From the NCBI GenBank assembly GCA_905209765.1, contig CAJLUE010000014.1, forward strand, positions 1 through 33,970: a DNA stretch of 33,970 nucleotides, read 5' to 3'. This document shows, piece by piece, positions 1-8,461 of this stretch. The notes beneath the pieces are model-generated. The model saw nothing but the letters and a program-made list of their open reading frames with translations, ran no database searches and was not told the DNA's origin. Positions within the stretch are counted from its first letter, which is position 1, and every line of letters starts with the position of its first letter. Source of the DNA: an uncultured Collinsella sp. (GTDB taxonomy: Bacteria; Actinomycetota; Coriobacteriia; Coriobacteriales; Coriobacteriaceae). The position numbers and the translations under genes were made by a program.

Positions 1-2
1 CC

Positions 3-1316
3 GAGGCGCCGTCCAACGTGTCCGCCCTCATGTCCGGCGGCATGATCAAGATCGGCATCCTGGGAATTCTCAAGGTCGGTCTCGACCTGCTCGCGGGTTC
101 GGGCGTCCAGCTCTGGTGGGGCCTCATGGTCCTGGTCTTCGGATCCATCTCGTCGGTCCTGGGTGTCGTCTACGCCCTCCACGAGCACGACATCAAGCGC
201 CTGCTTGCCTATCACTCCGTCGAGAACATCGGCATCATCTTGCTCGGTGTCGGCGCGTCCATGACGGCGCACGCCCTGGGCAACGACGTCATCGCGACGA
301 TCGCGCTCATGGCCGCCCTCTACCACACGCTCAACCACGCCATGTTCAAGGGCGAGCTGTTCCTCGGCGCGGGCTCCCTGCTCTATGCCACGGGTACGCG
401 CAACATGGAGAAGATGGGCGGTCTGTTCCGCCGCATGCCGGTCACGGCCGTCTGCTTCCTCATCGGTGCCCTTGCCATCTCGGCCATCCCGCCGCTCAAC
501 GGCTTCGTTTCCGAGTGGTTCACCTACCAGTCCCTGTTCAACATCTCGACGCTCTCCGACCCGGTCGTCATGGTGTTCGCCGTCGCCTCCGCGGCCGCCC
601 TCGCCATCACCGGTGCCCTGGCCGTCACGTGCTTCGTGAAGGCCTACGGCGTCTCGTTCGCGAGCAGCCCTCGTTCCCAGGAGGCCGCGAACGCCAAGGA
701 GTCCCCGGCTCCGATGTTGTTCTCGCAGATGCTCCTCGCGGCCATCTGCGTGGTACTGGGAATCGGCTCCCCGGTCATCGCCCCGGTTCTGGGCGACGTC
801 GCCCAGAGCGTGCTTGCCGGCTCCGCCGTCACAGCCACCTCGGGCGTGTCTCTGGTGAACGAGATTTCCGGTGCCGCCACCTCCACCCCCGCGATCGCCA
901 TCGCGCTCGTGGTCCTCACCGGCCTCGCGTTCGCGTTGAGGTCCTGCCTCGGCGCCAAGGCCCCCGCTAAGAAGACCGACCCTTGGGCGTGCGGCTACGA
1001 GCCCAACGAGCACATGCCCGTCGTCGCCACGAGCTTCGCGTCCGACGTCGAACTCTTCATGGGCCCGCTCTACACCCTGCGCGAGGTATGCACCAAGATC
1101 TGCTGGTCCATCGCGCACGTGTTCCAGAAGCTCACCGGTGTCGCCCAGGGCGTCGAGCCCCTGCCCGACCGTTTCCTGGTCGATGCACCGAGCGAGGGTG
1201 CCGACAAGCTGGCCGGCCTCGCCTCCAAGATCGAGGGCGGCAACTACTCCGTATACATCTGCTACATCGTCGCGGCGCTCGTGGTCTTCCTCGTGCTCGC
1301 CGTGGTCATGGTCTAG
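3..1316 (+). CDS. hyfB: Hydrogenase-4 membrane subunit B (HyfB/HycC), 5'-truncated by window edge
   Basis: C-terminal 437 codons of a proton-translocating, NuoL/MrpD-like membrane subunit of a group 4 [NiFe] hydrogenase. The reading frame is open to the window edge (codons EAPSNV precede the first in-window GTG at 18), so the start lies upstream; the family is about 670 residues, so roughly a third is missing. Visible family motifs are APSNVSALMSGGMIKIG (HyfB-typical HVSALLSGVMIK region), LLAYHSVENIGIILLG, the HTLNHAMFKGELFL helix carrying the conserved His/Lys, and the late DPWACGYEP segment followed by a final hydrophobic helix. It is followed 17 nt later by hyfC. The subunit should sit in the cytoplasmic membrane and couple electron flow to ion movement (family knowledge). 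Confidence 0.93.
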   Translation, partial: EAPSNVSALMSGGMIKIGILGILKVGLDLLAGSGVQLWWGLMVLVFGSISSVLGVVYALHEHDIKRLLAYHSVENIGIILLGVGASMTAHALGNDVIATIALMAALYHTLNHAMFKGELFLGAGSLLYATGTRNMEKMGGLFRRMPVTAVCFLIGALAISAIPPLNGFVSEWFTYQSLFNISTLSDPVVMVFAVASAAALAITGALAVTCFVKAYGVSFASSPRSQEAANAKESPAPMLFSQMLLAAICVVLGIGSPVIAPVLGDVAQSVLAGSAVTATSGVSLVNEISGAATSTPAIAIALVVLTGLAFALRSCLGAKAPAKKTDPWACGYEPNEHMPVVATSFASDVELFMGPLYTLREVCTKICWSIAHVFQKLTGVAQGVEPLPDRFLVDAPSEGADKLAGLASKIEGGNYSVYICYIVAALVVFLVLAVVMV

Positions 1317-1333
1317 AGAGGGGAGAGGATATT

Positions 1334-2257
1334 ATGAACATCGTTCTTGCGATGGCGCAGGGCCTCGTGGTCATGCTGGTCGCGCCCTTCTTCTCCGGCC
1401 TCGCCCGTGTGATTCGCGCGAAGATGCACAATCGCCGCGGTCCGTCCATCCTTCAGGATTACCGGGACCTCGCGAAGCTCATGGCGCGTCCCGAGTCCGT
1501 GAGTTCCGACTCGAGCTTCGTGCTGCGCATCATGCCGCCGCTGTTCCTCGCGGTGTCGTTTATGCTCGCCATGGGCCTGCCCATGTTCACGCTCCAGAGC
1601 CCCATGCCCGTCTTTGGTGACGCCATCACCATCATGTACGCGCTCGCGCTGTCCCGCTTCTTCTTCGCGCTGTCCGGCGTGGATTCCTCCAACGCCTACG
1701 CGGGCTTCGGCGGTATCCGCGAGCTCCTCATGAGCGTGCTCATCGAGCCGTCCATGCTCATCGCGCTGTTCACCGTCGCCATCGTGTGCGGCTCCACGGA
1801 CATTGCGACCATGGGTCAGCACATCGTTACGGGCAACGTCTCGAGCGTCGTCGCCGTTATCCTCGCCGGCGTCGCCTTCGCGGCCGCCTGTTACATGGAG
1901 CTCGGCAAGCTTCCGTTCGATCAGGCCGAAGCCGAGCAGGAGCTCCAGGAGGGCCCGCTCGCCGAGCTCTCCGGCCCGTCCCTGGCCATGATGAAGCTCG
2001 CCATGGGCATGAAGCAGGTCGTGGTCGTCGCTTGGTTCACCTCCATCTTCATCCCCTGGGGAGAGCCCGCGACCATCGGCGTCACCGCTCTCGTGGGCGC
2101 CGTCGTCTTCCTCGTCAAGTGCCTGGTCGATTTCGTCGTCTGCGGCGTGCTCGAGAACTCCGTTTCCCGTTCGCGCTTCAAGGTGCTCGGTAACCAGACC
2201 TGGGCCGTCGTCGGCATCGCGGTCCTCGCGTTCGTCTTCGTCGTCGTAGGCGTGTAG
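1334..2257 (+). CDS. hyfC: Hydrogenase-4 membrane subunit C (HyfC/HycD, NuoH-like)
   Basis: 307-residue multi-helix membrane protein of the NuoH/HycD family, which anchors the peripheral hydrogenase arm to the membrane arm. The ATG at 1334 follows a GGGAGAGG ribosome site six bases upstream. Visible features are the N-terminal helix followed by ARVIRAKMHNRRGPS (the basic, RRGP-containing loop typical of HycD/HyfC), the acidic cytoplasmic loop with ELGKLPFDQAEAEQEL and EGPLAELSGPSLAMMK (the conserved Glu-rich loop facing the quinone or FeS junction in NuoH homologues), and at least seven hydrophobic helices. The length matches E. coli HyfC (about 315). It lies in the hyf operon, 16 nt before hyfD. 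Assignment to Hyf rather than Nuo rests on its neighbours hyfE, hyfG and hycI. Confidence 0.94.
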   Translation: MNIVLAMAQGLVVMLVAPFFSGLARVIRAKMHNRRGPSILQDYRDLAKLMARPESVSSDSSFVLRIMPPLFLAVSFMLAMGLPMFTLQSPMPVFGDAITIMYALALSRFFFALSGVDSSNAYAGFGGIRELLMSVLIEPSMLIALFTVAIVCGSTDIATMGQHIVTGNVSSVVAVILAGVAFAAACYMELGKLPFDQAEAEQELQEGPLAELSGPSLAMMKLAMGMKQVVVVAWFTSIFIPWGEPATIGVTALVGAVVFLVKCLVDFVVCGVLENSVSRSRFKVLGNQTWAVVGIAVLAFVFVVVGV

Positions 2258-2273
2258 GGAGAAGGGAGAAACT

Positions 2274-3731
2274 ATGTCAATCGAATCGAGCTTGTCCCTC
2301 TTTGCCATGGTGGCGATCGCCGTCCCCATGCTGGGCTCCCTGCTCATCGTCATGCTGCCGCGTCCCTACGCTAAATGGATCTGCGCCTTTGCCGGCGGCA
2401 TCGCCACGGTCGCTTCCGTTGGCTTGGCCGCGACGTTTGCCGGAAACGGCATGAACGCGGTCGATGTAACCTGGGCGAGTATGGGCCAGACCTTGGTCAT
2501 GGGCTTCATATTCGACCGGATGAGCACGCTGCTCGCACCCGCGTTCGTCGCTATCGGCCTGCTCGTCGTCATCTATTCGTTCCCGTACATGAGCGATAAG
2601 AATAAGGAGCATCCCGACGCGCCCCGTCGTCGCTTCTACGTGTACTTCTCCACGTTCATCGGCGCCATGGCCGGTCTCGCCTACAGCTCCACCATCGTCG
2701 GCCAGCTCGTTTTCTTCGAGATCACCGGTGTGTGCTCCTGGGGCCTCATCAGCTACTACATGACGCCCACGGCCAAGAAGGCCGGTATGAAGGCGCTCAT
2801 CATCACCCATATCGGCGCTCTGGGACTCTACATCGGCGCGGCCTTCCTGTTCGCCGGAACCGGCACGTTCGCGCTGAGCGCGATCTCCCAGCTCGATTCC
2901 GGTATGAAGACCGTCGTGCTGCTGCTCATCCTGTTCGCTGCTTGGGCCAAGTCCGCCCAGTTCCCGCTCTACATGTGGCTGCCCTCCGCAATGGAGGCCC
3001 CCACGCCCGTTTCCGCCTACCTTCATGGCGCGTCCATGGTGAAGGTCGGCGTGTGCGTGTTCGCCCGCGCTCTTGCGAGCGCCGGCGATATCCCCGAGAT
3101 CGTCGGTTGGGTCGCCATCATCGACGCCGTCGTGACCATGCTCTTCGGCTTCCTCATGTACCTGCCCCAGAAGGATATGAAGCGCCTGCTCGCCTTCTCG
3201 ACGATCGCGCAGCTCGCCTACGTGTTCTTTGGCCTGGGCCTCTCCGTGTTCGGAAGCCAGATGGCGTTTAACGGCGCCGTCGAGCACATCTTCAACCACG
3301 CGTTCACCAAGACCCTGTTCTTCCTCATCGCTGGCTCTCTCAGCTTCACGCTGGGAACCCGTATGCTGCCCAAGATCCAGGGCCTCATGAAGAAGTACCC
3401 GGTCACGGGCGTGGGCTTTGCGGTCGCCGCGACCGCTATCGCCGGCGTGCCCCCCATGAGCACGTTCTTTTCCAAGTTCCAGATCATTTCCGGTGGCTTC
3501 GCGGTTGGTGCTACCAACACGGTCATCTTTGTCCTCGTGTGCGTCATGGTCGTCGAGACCGTCGCCACCTTCGCATGGTTCCTGCGTTGGATGGGTAAGG
3601 TCCTGCCCGGTGAGCCGAGCGAGACCGTGGCCGCCGGCCAGCCCCTTCCGCGCGCCATGGCGTTCGTGTTCGTCGTCCTCATGATCATGGTCGTCGTCGC
3701 CGGTCCTCTGTCCTCTAGTTGGATGGGTTAG
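2274..3731 (+). CDS. hyfD: Hydrogenase-4 membrane subunit D (HyfD, NuoL/M/N antiporter-like)
   Basis: 485 residues, almost entirely hydrophobic helices, belonging to the proton-conducting membrane transporter family (Proton_antipo_M). The core motif is AKSAQFPLYMWLPSAM followed by EAPTPVSAYLHGASMVK, where the buried Lys and His of the channel are visible. The later LLAFSTIAQLAYV and HIFNHAFTKTLFF helices match the discontinuous-helix regions of NuoL/M. The start at 2274 has a GAAGGGAGAA ribosome site. The length is close to E. coli HyfD (about 479). HyfD is found in Hyf-type but not in the smaller Hyc-type complex, so with hyfE and hyfF it makes the complex hydrogenase-4-like, with three antiporter-like subunits. 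Expected role: one of three ion channels driven by electron transfer to protons. Confidence 0.93.
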   Translation: MSIESSLSLFAMVAIAVPMLGSLLIVMLPRPYAKWICAFAGGIATVASVGLAATFAGNGMNAVDVTWASMGQTLVMGFIFDRMSTLLAPAFVAIGLLVVIYSFPYMSDKNKEHPDAPRRRFYVYFSTFIGAMAGLAYSSTIVGQLVFFEITGVCSWGLISYYMTPTAKKAGMKALIITHIGALGLYIGAAFLFAGTGTFALSAISQLDSGMKTVVLLLILFAAWAKSAQFPLYMWLPSAMEAPTPVSAYLHGASMVKVGVCVFARALASAGDIPEIVGWVAIIDAVVTMLFGFLMYLPQKDMKRLLAFSTIAQLAYVFFGLGLSVFGSQMAFNGAVEHIFNHAFTKTLFFLIAGSLSFTLGTRMLPKIQGLMKKYPVTGVGFAVAATAIAGVPPMSTFFSKFQIISGGFAVGATNTVIFVLVCVMVVETVATFAWFLRWMGKVLPGEPSETVAAGQPLPRAMAFVFVVLMIMVVVAGPLSSSWMG

Positions 3732-3741
3732 GAGGTAGGAC

Positions 3742-4395
3742 ATGGGTTATTCGTTAGTCAATATCCTGGGCGGTCTTCTGATCGTGACCTCCACCATGGT
3801 GGTCGTCTCGAAGACCATCCCGTCCGCCATCAAGTGGTACGCGATCCAGTCGGTTGTCCTGGTGGGCGTGCTGCTCACCCTGGGCCTCACCACCGGTGCC
3901 ACCGAGCTTCTCATGTGGGCCGCGTCGGCCTTCGTCACCAAGGTGATCCTCGTTCCGTTCATTCTCAACCGTGCCTACAAGAAGATGGGTTCGCCTGCCG
4001 ATAGCACGCTGACCTCCTCCATCAAGCCGGCCTGGACCATCATCCTCACCGGTCTGGAGGTGGCCGTCTGCTTCGCGGTGGTCACGCGCCTGAGCCTGCC
4101 CACCGCCGAGGTGGCCACTCCGGCCCTCGCCATCAGCTTCGCGCACTTCTTCGTCGGCCTCACGTGCATCATCTCCCAGCGCAACATCCTCAAGCAGATC
4201 TTCGGGTACTGCCTTATGGAGAACGGTAGCCACGTGACGCTCGCTCTGCTCGCGCCCACGGCCCCCGAGATCATCGAGATCGGCATCGCCACCGACGCCA
4301 TCTTCGCCGTCATCATCATGTCCGCCGTCGTCGTGAGGATTTGGAACGACACCAAGTCGCTCGACTCCCACGACCTGACCGAATTGAAGGGGTAG
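3742..4395 (+). CDS. hyfE: Hydrogenase-4 membrane subunit E (HyfE)
   Basis: 217-residue small membrane protein matching E. coli HyfE (about 216 residues), a subunit specific to hydrogenase-4-like complexes and distantly like NuoK. About seven hydrophobic segments are visible. Family-like stretches are TLGLTTGATELLMWA, ISQRNILKQIFGYC and LMENGSHVTLALLAP; the Glu in LMENG is in the helix corresponding to the conserved NuoK glutamate. The ribosome site AGGAGGT overlaps the hyfD stop codon, implying translational coupling, and the stop is three bases before the hyfF start. Role: part of the ion-translocating membrane arm (family knowledge). Confidence 0.92.
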   Translation: MGYSLVNILGGLLIVTSTMVVVSKTIPSAIKWYAIQSVVLVGVLLTLGLTTGATELLMWAASAFVTKVILVPFILNRAYKKMGSPADSTLTSSIKPAWTIILTGLEVAVCFAVVTRLSLPTAEVATPALAISFAHFFVGLTCIISQRNILKQIFGYCLMENGSHVTLALLAPTAPEIIEIGIATDAIFAVIIMSAVVVRIWNDTKSLDSHDLTELKG

Positions 4396-4398
4396 GCC

Positions 4399-5964
4399 AT
4401 GGATGTTTCAATGCTGACGGTCGCCCTGCTCGCTTGTCCTCTCGTGTTCTCCCTGATTATGGCTGCGCTCCCCAAGACGACGTCCTACAACGTCTTCGCG
4501 GGGCTCAACACCATCTCCGTCGCGGCGACCCTTGTCCTTTCGGTCGTCACCGCGGGAACCATGCTCTCGAGCGGGCAGAATATCGACGCTTTGGGCCTGT
4601 GGCTCCATCTCGATTCGCTCTCGTCGATCTTCGTCCTTCTGGTAGGCATCATCGGGTTCATCACCGGTGTGTACTCCATCTCCTATATCAAGATCGATAT
4701 CGAGGAGAAGACCATGCCGGCCGAGCGCACCAAGCAGTACTACGCGCTGTTCAGCCTGTTCGTCTTCACGATGCTGCTCGCCTGCCTGTCCAACAACATC
4801 ATCCTCACCTGGGCGGCGGTCGAGGCCACTACGCTGTCGACCGTGTTCCTCGTGGGCATCTACAAGAACAAGCAGGCGCTCGAGGCGTCTTGGAAGTACG
4901 CGATGGTCTGCACCGCCGGTGTGGCCTTCGGCCTGTTCGGCACGCTGCTCATCTACGCGAACGCCGCCGATATCATGCCCAACGCGCATGAGGCCGCCTT
5001 CCTCACCTCCATCATGCCCTACGCCGACCAGTTCGACCCGATGCTCGTGCGCCTCGCGTTCGCGTTCATCGTCATCGGCTTCGGCACCAAGGCGGGCCTG
5101 TTCCCCATGCACACCTGGCTGCCCGACGCGCACTCCCAGGCTCCGAGCCCGGTCTCCGCGCTGCTCTCGGGCGTGCTGCTCAAGTGCGCCATGCTGGTGA
5201 TCATCCGCTTCTACTCCCTGTCCATCATCACGGTGGGCGACACCTATCCGCGAACGCTCCTGCTCATCCTGGGCACGCTGTCCATCCTGGTGGCTGCCCT
5301 GTGCATCTTCAAGCAGGACGATATCAAGCGCCGCTTCGCGTACTCCTCCGTCGACAACGTCGGCGTGGTCGCGCTGTGCCTGGGTATCGGTGGCCCGCTC
5401 GGTATCGCCGCCTGCCTGCTGCACTGCATCTTCCACGGCTTCACGAAGGCGCTCGCCTTCTGCATGGCCGGTAACATCCAGCACATCTACCACACCCGCG
5501 ACCTGAACAAGATCAAGGGCGTCGTCGAGATCGCTCCCGTCACGGCAGCGCTCACCATCATCGCCCTGCTCGCGCTCGCCGCCTTCCCGCCGTTCGCCCT
5601 GTTCATCTCCGAGTTCCTCACCTTCGTGGCCGGCGTTCAGTCCGGTCCCATCTGGGTGGTCGTGCTCGTGGCCATCGGCCTCACCGGCGTGTACTTCGCC
5701 CTTACCGGCATCGCGCTCAAGTCCATCTTCGGCAAGGCGCCCGAGGGCATGAAGCGCCACGAGGTGCCCGCCCTCATGATCATCCCCGAGATCGCCCTCG
5801 CGATCGTGGTCATGTGGTTCGGTATCGCCACCCCGGTCGCCATCACGAGCGGCGTCGAGGATGCAACGTCCGTCGTTTTGAACCAGAGCGTCGAAGAGCT
5901 CCACGAGGCCCCTCTCTACCGCATGGTGTTCAGTTCCCAGACCAAGACAAGTGAGGTGAATTAG
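4399..5964 (+). CDS. hyfF: Hydrogenase-4 membrane subunit F (HyfF, NuoM/L-like)
   Basis: 521 residues, the third antiporter-like subunit of the membrane arm and close in size to E. coli HyfF (about 526). The signature GTKAGLFPMHTWLPDAH followed by SQAPSPVSALLSGVLLK carries the conserved channel Lys and His. DDIKRRFAYSSVDNVGVV and LHCIFHGFTKALAFC are further NuoM-like helices. A GAAGGGG ribosome site lies inside the last codons of hyfE. Its own end contains GAGGTG, which serves as the ribosome site of hyfG four bases downstream of the stop. The predicted location is the cytoplasmic membrane, and the predicted role is ion translocation coupled to hydrogen evolution. Confidence 0.93.
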   Translation: MDVSMLTVALLACPLVFSLIMAALPKTTSYNVFAGLNTISVAATLVLSVVTAGTMLSSGQNIDALGLWLHLDSLSSIFVLLVGIIGFITGVYSISYIKIDIEEKTMPAERTKQYYALFSLFVFTMLLACLSNNIILTWAAVEATTLSTVFLVGIYKNKQALEASWKYAMVCTAGVAFGLFGTLLIYANAADIMPNAHEAAFLTSIMPYADQFDPMLVRLAFAFIVIGFGTKAGLFPMHTWLPDAHSQAPSPVSALLSGVLLKCAMLVIIRFYSLSIITVGDTYPRTLLLILGTLSILVAALCIFKQDDIKRRFAYSSVDNVGVVALCLGIGGPLGIAACLLHCIFHGFTKALAFCMAGNIQHIYHTRDLNKIKGVVEIAPVTAALTIIALLALAAFPPFALFISEFLTFVAGVQSGPIWVVVLVAIGLTGVYFALTGIALKSIFGKAPEGMKRHEVPALMIIPEIALAIVVMWFGIATPVAITSGVEDATSVVLNQSVEELHEAPLYRMVFSSQTKTSEVN

Positions 5965-5968
5965 CACC

Positions 5969-7741
5969 ATGGCAGAACCTGAAAAGAAGGACTACGCTCG
6001 TCGCTGCGAAAGCCACGTCGAGGCCCTGCGTGCTGCAGTGCCGGGCGCTATCGAGAAGGTCGAGTGGCAGTGCGAGGACCAGCTGACGATTACCGTCAAG
6101 CAGGACAAGCTGCCCGAGGCCGTCCACTACCTGTATTACGAGCGCTACGGCTGGATTCCCGTGATCATCGGCAACGATGAGCGCAGCCTGTGCGGCCGTT
6201 ACGCCGTGTACTATGTCATCTCCATGGAGGGGGAGGATCCCGGTTGGGTGACCGTGCGCACCGAGGTCGATCCCGCCAAGATGACGTTCCCGTCCGTGAC
6301 ACCGTTCGTCCCCGCCTGTGTGTGGGGCGAGCGCGAGCTTCGCGACATGTTCGGCCTGATCCCCGAGGGTCTGCCCGACCGTCGTCGCCTGGTGCTGCCC
6401 GACGATTGGCCCAGCGGCCTGTACCCGCTGCGCAAGGACTCCATGGACTACCGCTTCCGTCCCGCTCCCGCGAGTGATATGGAAAACTACGAGTTCTTGG
6501 CCGATACCAAGGGCAAGGAGACGACGCTTGTCCCCATGGGCCCGTTGCACATTACCTCCGACGAGCCCGGCCACTTCCGCCTGTTCGTTGAGGGCGAGAC
6601 GATCGTCGACGCCGACTACCGTCTGTTCTACGTGCACCGCGGCATGGAGAAGGTCGCCGAGACGCGCCTGAACTATGACGCCGTGACGTTCCTCGCCGAC
6701 CGCATCTGCGGCATCTGCGGCTGCGCCCACTCGGTGGCCTATGCCGAGGCCGTCGAGCGCGCCCAGGGCATCCATGTCCCGCCGCGCGCCCAGTACATCC
6801 GCGCCATCATGCTCGAGGTCGAGCGTCTGCACTCGCATCTGCTCAACATTGGCCTGGCGTCGCACTACACGGGCTTCGACTCCGGCTTCCAGCAGTTCTT
6901 CCGCGTCCGCGAGAAGTCCATGGATCTGGCCGAGAAGCTCTCCGGTCACCGCAAGACCTACGGCCTCAACGTGATCGGCGGCGTGCGTCGCGACATTTTG
7001 GCCGAGCAGAAGCTCTCCACGCTCACGACCATCCACCAGCTGCGCTCCGAGGTTCAGGAGCTCGTCGACGTCTTGCTCTCCACGCCCAACTTCATTGAGC
7101 GTACGAGTGGCATCGGCATCTTGGATCGCAAGATCGCACGCGACTTCTCGCCGGTCGGCCCGCTCATGCGTGGCTCGGGCTATGCCCGCGACGTGCGCTT
7201 TGACCATCCCTTCGACGGCTACGCCGATCCGGACGTTCAAAAGATGCACGCCGCTACGGCCGACACCTGCGATGCCTTCGGCCGTACCGCCGTTCGCATC
7301 CAAGAGGTCTACGATTCGATCGATATGATCGAGACCATGCTCGAGAACTGCCCGTCGGGCCCCATCCTCACCACGGATTGGGAGTACACCCCGCACAAGT
7401 ACGCCATCGGTGCCACCGAGGCGCCGCGCGGCGAGGATGTGCACTGGGCCATGCTCGGCAACAACCAGAAGTGCTACCGCTGGCGCGCCAAGGCGGCCAC
7501 GTACAGCAACTGGCCGGTCCTGCGCTACATGTTCCGCGGCAACACCGTGGGCGACGCTGCGCTGATTGTCGGTTCGCTCGACCCGTGCTACTCCTGCACC
7601 GACCGCGTGACGGTGACCGATGTCGCCGCCAAGCGCGATCACGTGCTCGACAAGGAGCAGTTCGAGAACGTCTGGCGCGACAAGTCGCCGCTTGCGGGCG
7701 AGGGCACCATGGCCGCCCCGCTCGATGAGGAGGCGCTCTAA
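5969..7741 (+). CDS. hyfG: [NiFe] hydrogenase large catalytic subunit (HyfG/HycE), NuoC-NuoD fusion
   Basis: 590-residue catalytic subunit reducing protons to hydrogen at a Ni-Fe centre. Residues about 1-165 are the NuoC-like (30 kDa) domain, with WGERELRDMFGL and a DYRFRP linker; the rest is the NuoD-like (49 kDa) domain. Both metal-binding motifs are intact: RICGICGCAH with Cys247 and Cys250, and DPCYSCTDR with Cys540 and Cys543. It is therefore a hydrogenase, not a complex I NuoCD subunit. A 44-residue tail follows Arg546, the position where HycI cuts E. coli HycE after nickel insertion, and a hycI-like protease is encoded in the same operon. The window covers no hyp genes. The gene is coupled to hyfH (start one base after its stop). 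Confidence 0.96.
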   Translation: MAEPEKKDYARRCESHVEALRAAVPGAIEKVEWQCEDQLTITVKQDKLPEAVHYLYYERYGWIPVIIGNDERSLCGRYAVYYVISMEGEDPGWVTVRTEVDPAKMTFPSVTPFVPACVWGERELRDMFGLIPEGLPDRRRLVLPDDWPSGLYPLRKDSMDYRFRPAPASDMENYEFLADTKGKETTLVPMGPLHITSDEPGHFRLFVEGETIVDADYRLFYVHRGMEKVAETRLNYDAVTFLADRICGICGCAHSVAYAEAVERAQGIHVPPRAQYIRAIMLEVERLHSHLLNIGLASHYTGFDSGFQQFFRVREKSMDLAEKLSGHRKTYGLNVIGGVRRDILAEQKLSTLTTIHQLRSEVQELVDVLLSTPNFIERTSGIGILDRKIARDFSPVGPLMRGSGYARDVRFDHPFDGYADPDVQKMHAATADTCDAFGRTAVRIQEVYDSIDMIETMLENCPSGPILTTDWEYTPHKYAIGATEAPRGEDVHWAMLGNNQKCYRWRAKAATYSNWPVLRYMFRGNTVGDAALIVGSLDPCYSCTDRVTVTDVAAKRDHVLDKEQFENVWRDKSPLAGEGTMAAPLDEEAL

Positions 7742-7742
7742 T

Positions 7743-8459
7743 ATGCTGAAGCTTTGGAAGGTTAACGCCAAGGCCGGCGACGCGACGGTCAAGTACCCGT
7801 TTGCGCCGTTTCCCACCAACAAGGACATGCGCGGCAAGCCCGAGCATAATGCCGAGCTCTGCATCGCCTGCGGTGCCTGCGGCGTGGCGTGCCCGGCCGA
7901 TGCCATTCGCATGGACACCGACCTGGCGGCCGACACCATTACCTGGTCGATCGACTACGGCCGCTGCATCTTTTGTGGCCGCTGTGAGGAAGCCTGCCCC
8001 ATGGAGGCCATCAAGCTCACCGAGGAGTTTGAGCTGGCCGTCATGAGCAAGGACGACCTCACCAGCAAGAGCGTATATACGCTCGAGCACTGCTCGCGTT
8101 GCGGCAAGCCGTTTGCCCCGCACAAGGAGATCGACTACGCTAAGCGCCTGCTGCAAAAGGCCGGCGGCATGGAGGCCATCCAGGCTGCCCGTACCGTCGG
8201 TATGTGCCAGGAGTGCAAGCGCGAGCTCGACGCCCTGCGCGCCGCCTCGGCCGTAAAGACCGGCAACGCGCACGGCATGGCTGCCAACGAGACGCTTGCG
8301 TCCGGTGAGCCCCAGGGCCCCGGCATGGAGTATCTGGGCGGCCACGGCGTGAACCCGGAGTATATCGACCGCGAGCTCAACCCCGATGCGCCCGAGATTC
8401 CCGCCGGACCTGCGCCGGTCGAGGGCATCATCATGGATTTTGATACGAAGGAGGAGTAA
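7743..8459 (+). CDS. hyfH: Hydrogenase-4 ferredoxin-like subunit (HyfH/HycF), long C-terminal tail
   Basis: 238-residue iron-sulfur subunit that should pass electrons from the formate dehydrogenase side to the small subunit HyfI. The start is the ATG at 7743, immediately after the hyfG stop; longer readings would run inside hyfG. Two [4Fe-4S] motifs are visible: CIACGACGVACP and CIFCGRCEEACP. A further CSRCGKPF...CQECKRE pair of CxxC motifs matches the extra metal site of E. coli HycF. Beyond that, about 60 residues (Gly/Pro/Asp-rich, from about residue 175) have no counterpart I recall in the roughly 180-residue E. coli protein. It is three bases upstream of hyfI, whose AAGGAGGAG ribosome site lies in its last codons. 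Confidence 0.94.
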   Translation: MLKLWKVNAKAGDATVKYPFAPFPTNKDMRGKPEHNAELCIACGACGVACPADAIRMDTDLAADTITWSIDYGRCIFCGRCEEACPMEAIKLTEEFELAVMSKDDLTSKSVYTLEHCSRCGKPFAPHKEIDYAKRLLQKAGGMEAIQAARTVGMCQECKRELDALRAASAVKTGNAHGMAANETLASGEPQGPGMEYLGGHGVNPEYIDRELNPDAPEIPAGPAPVEGIIMDFDTKEE

Positions 8460-8461
8460 CC

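Noticed and set aside
5930..7939. A 669-codon minus-strand frame opposite hyfG/hyfH
   Set aside because: It mirrors the conserved large-subunit gene and has no motif or expression signal of its own.
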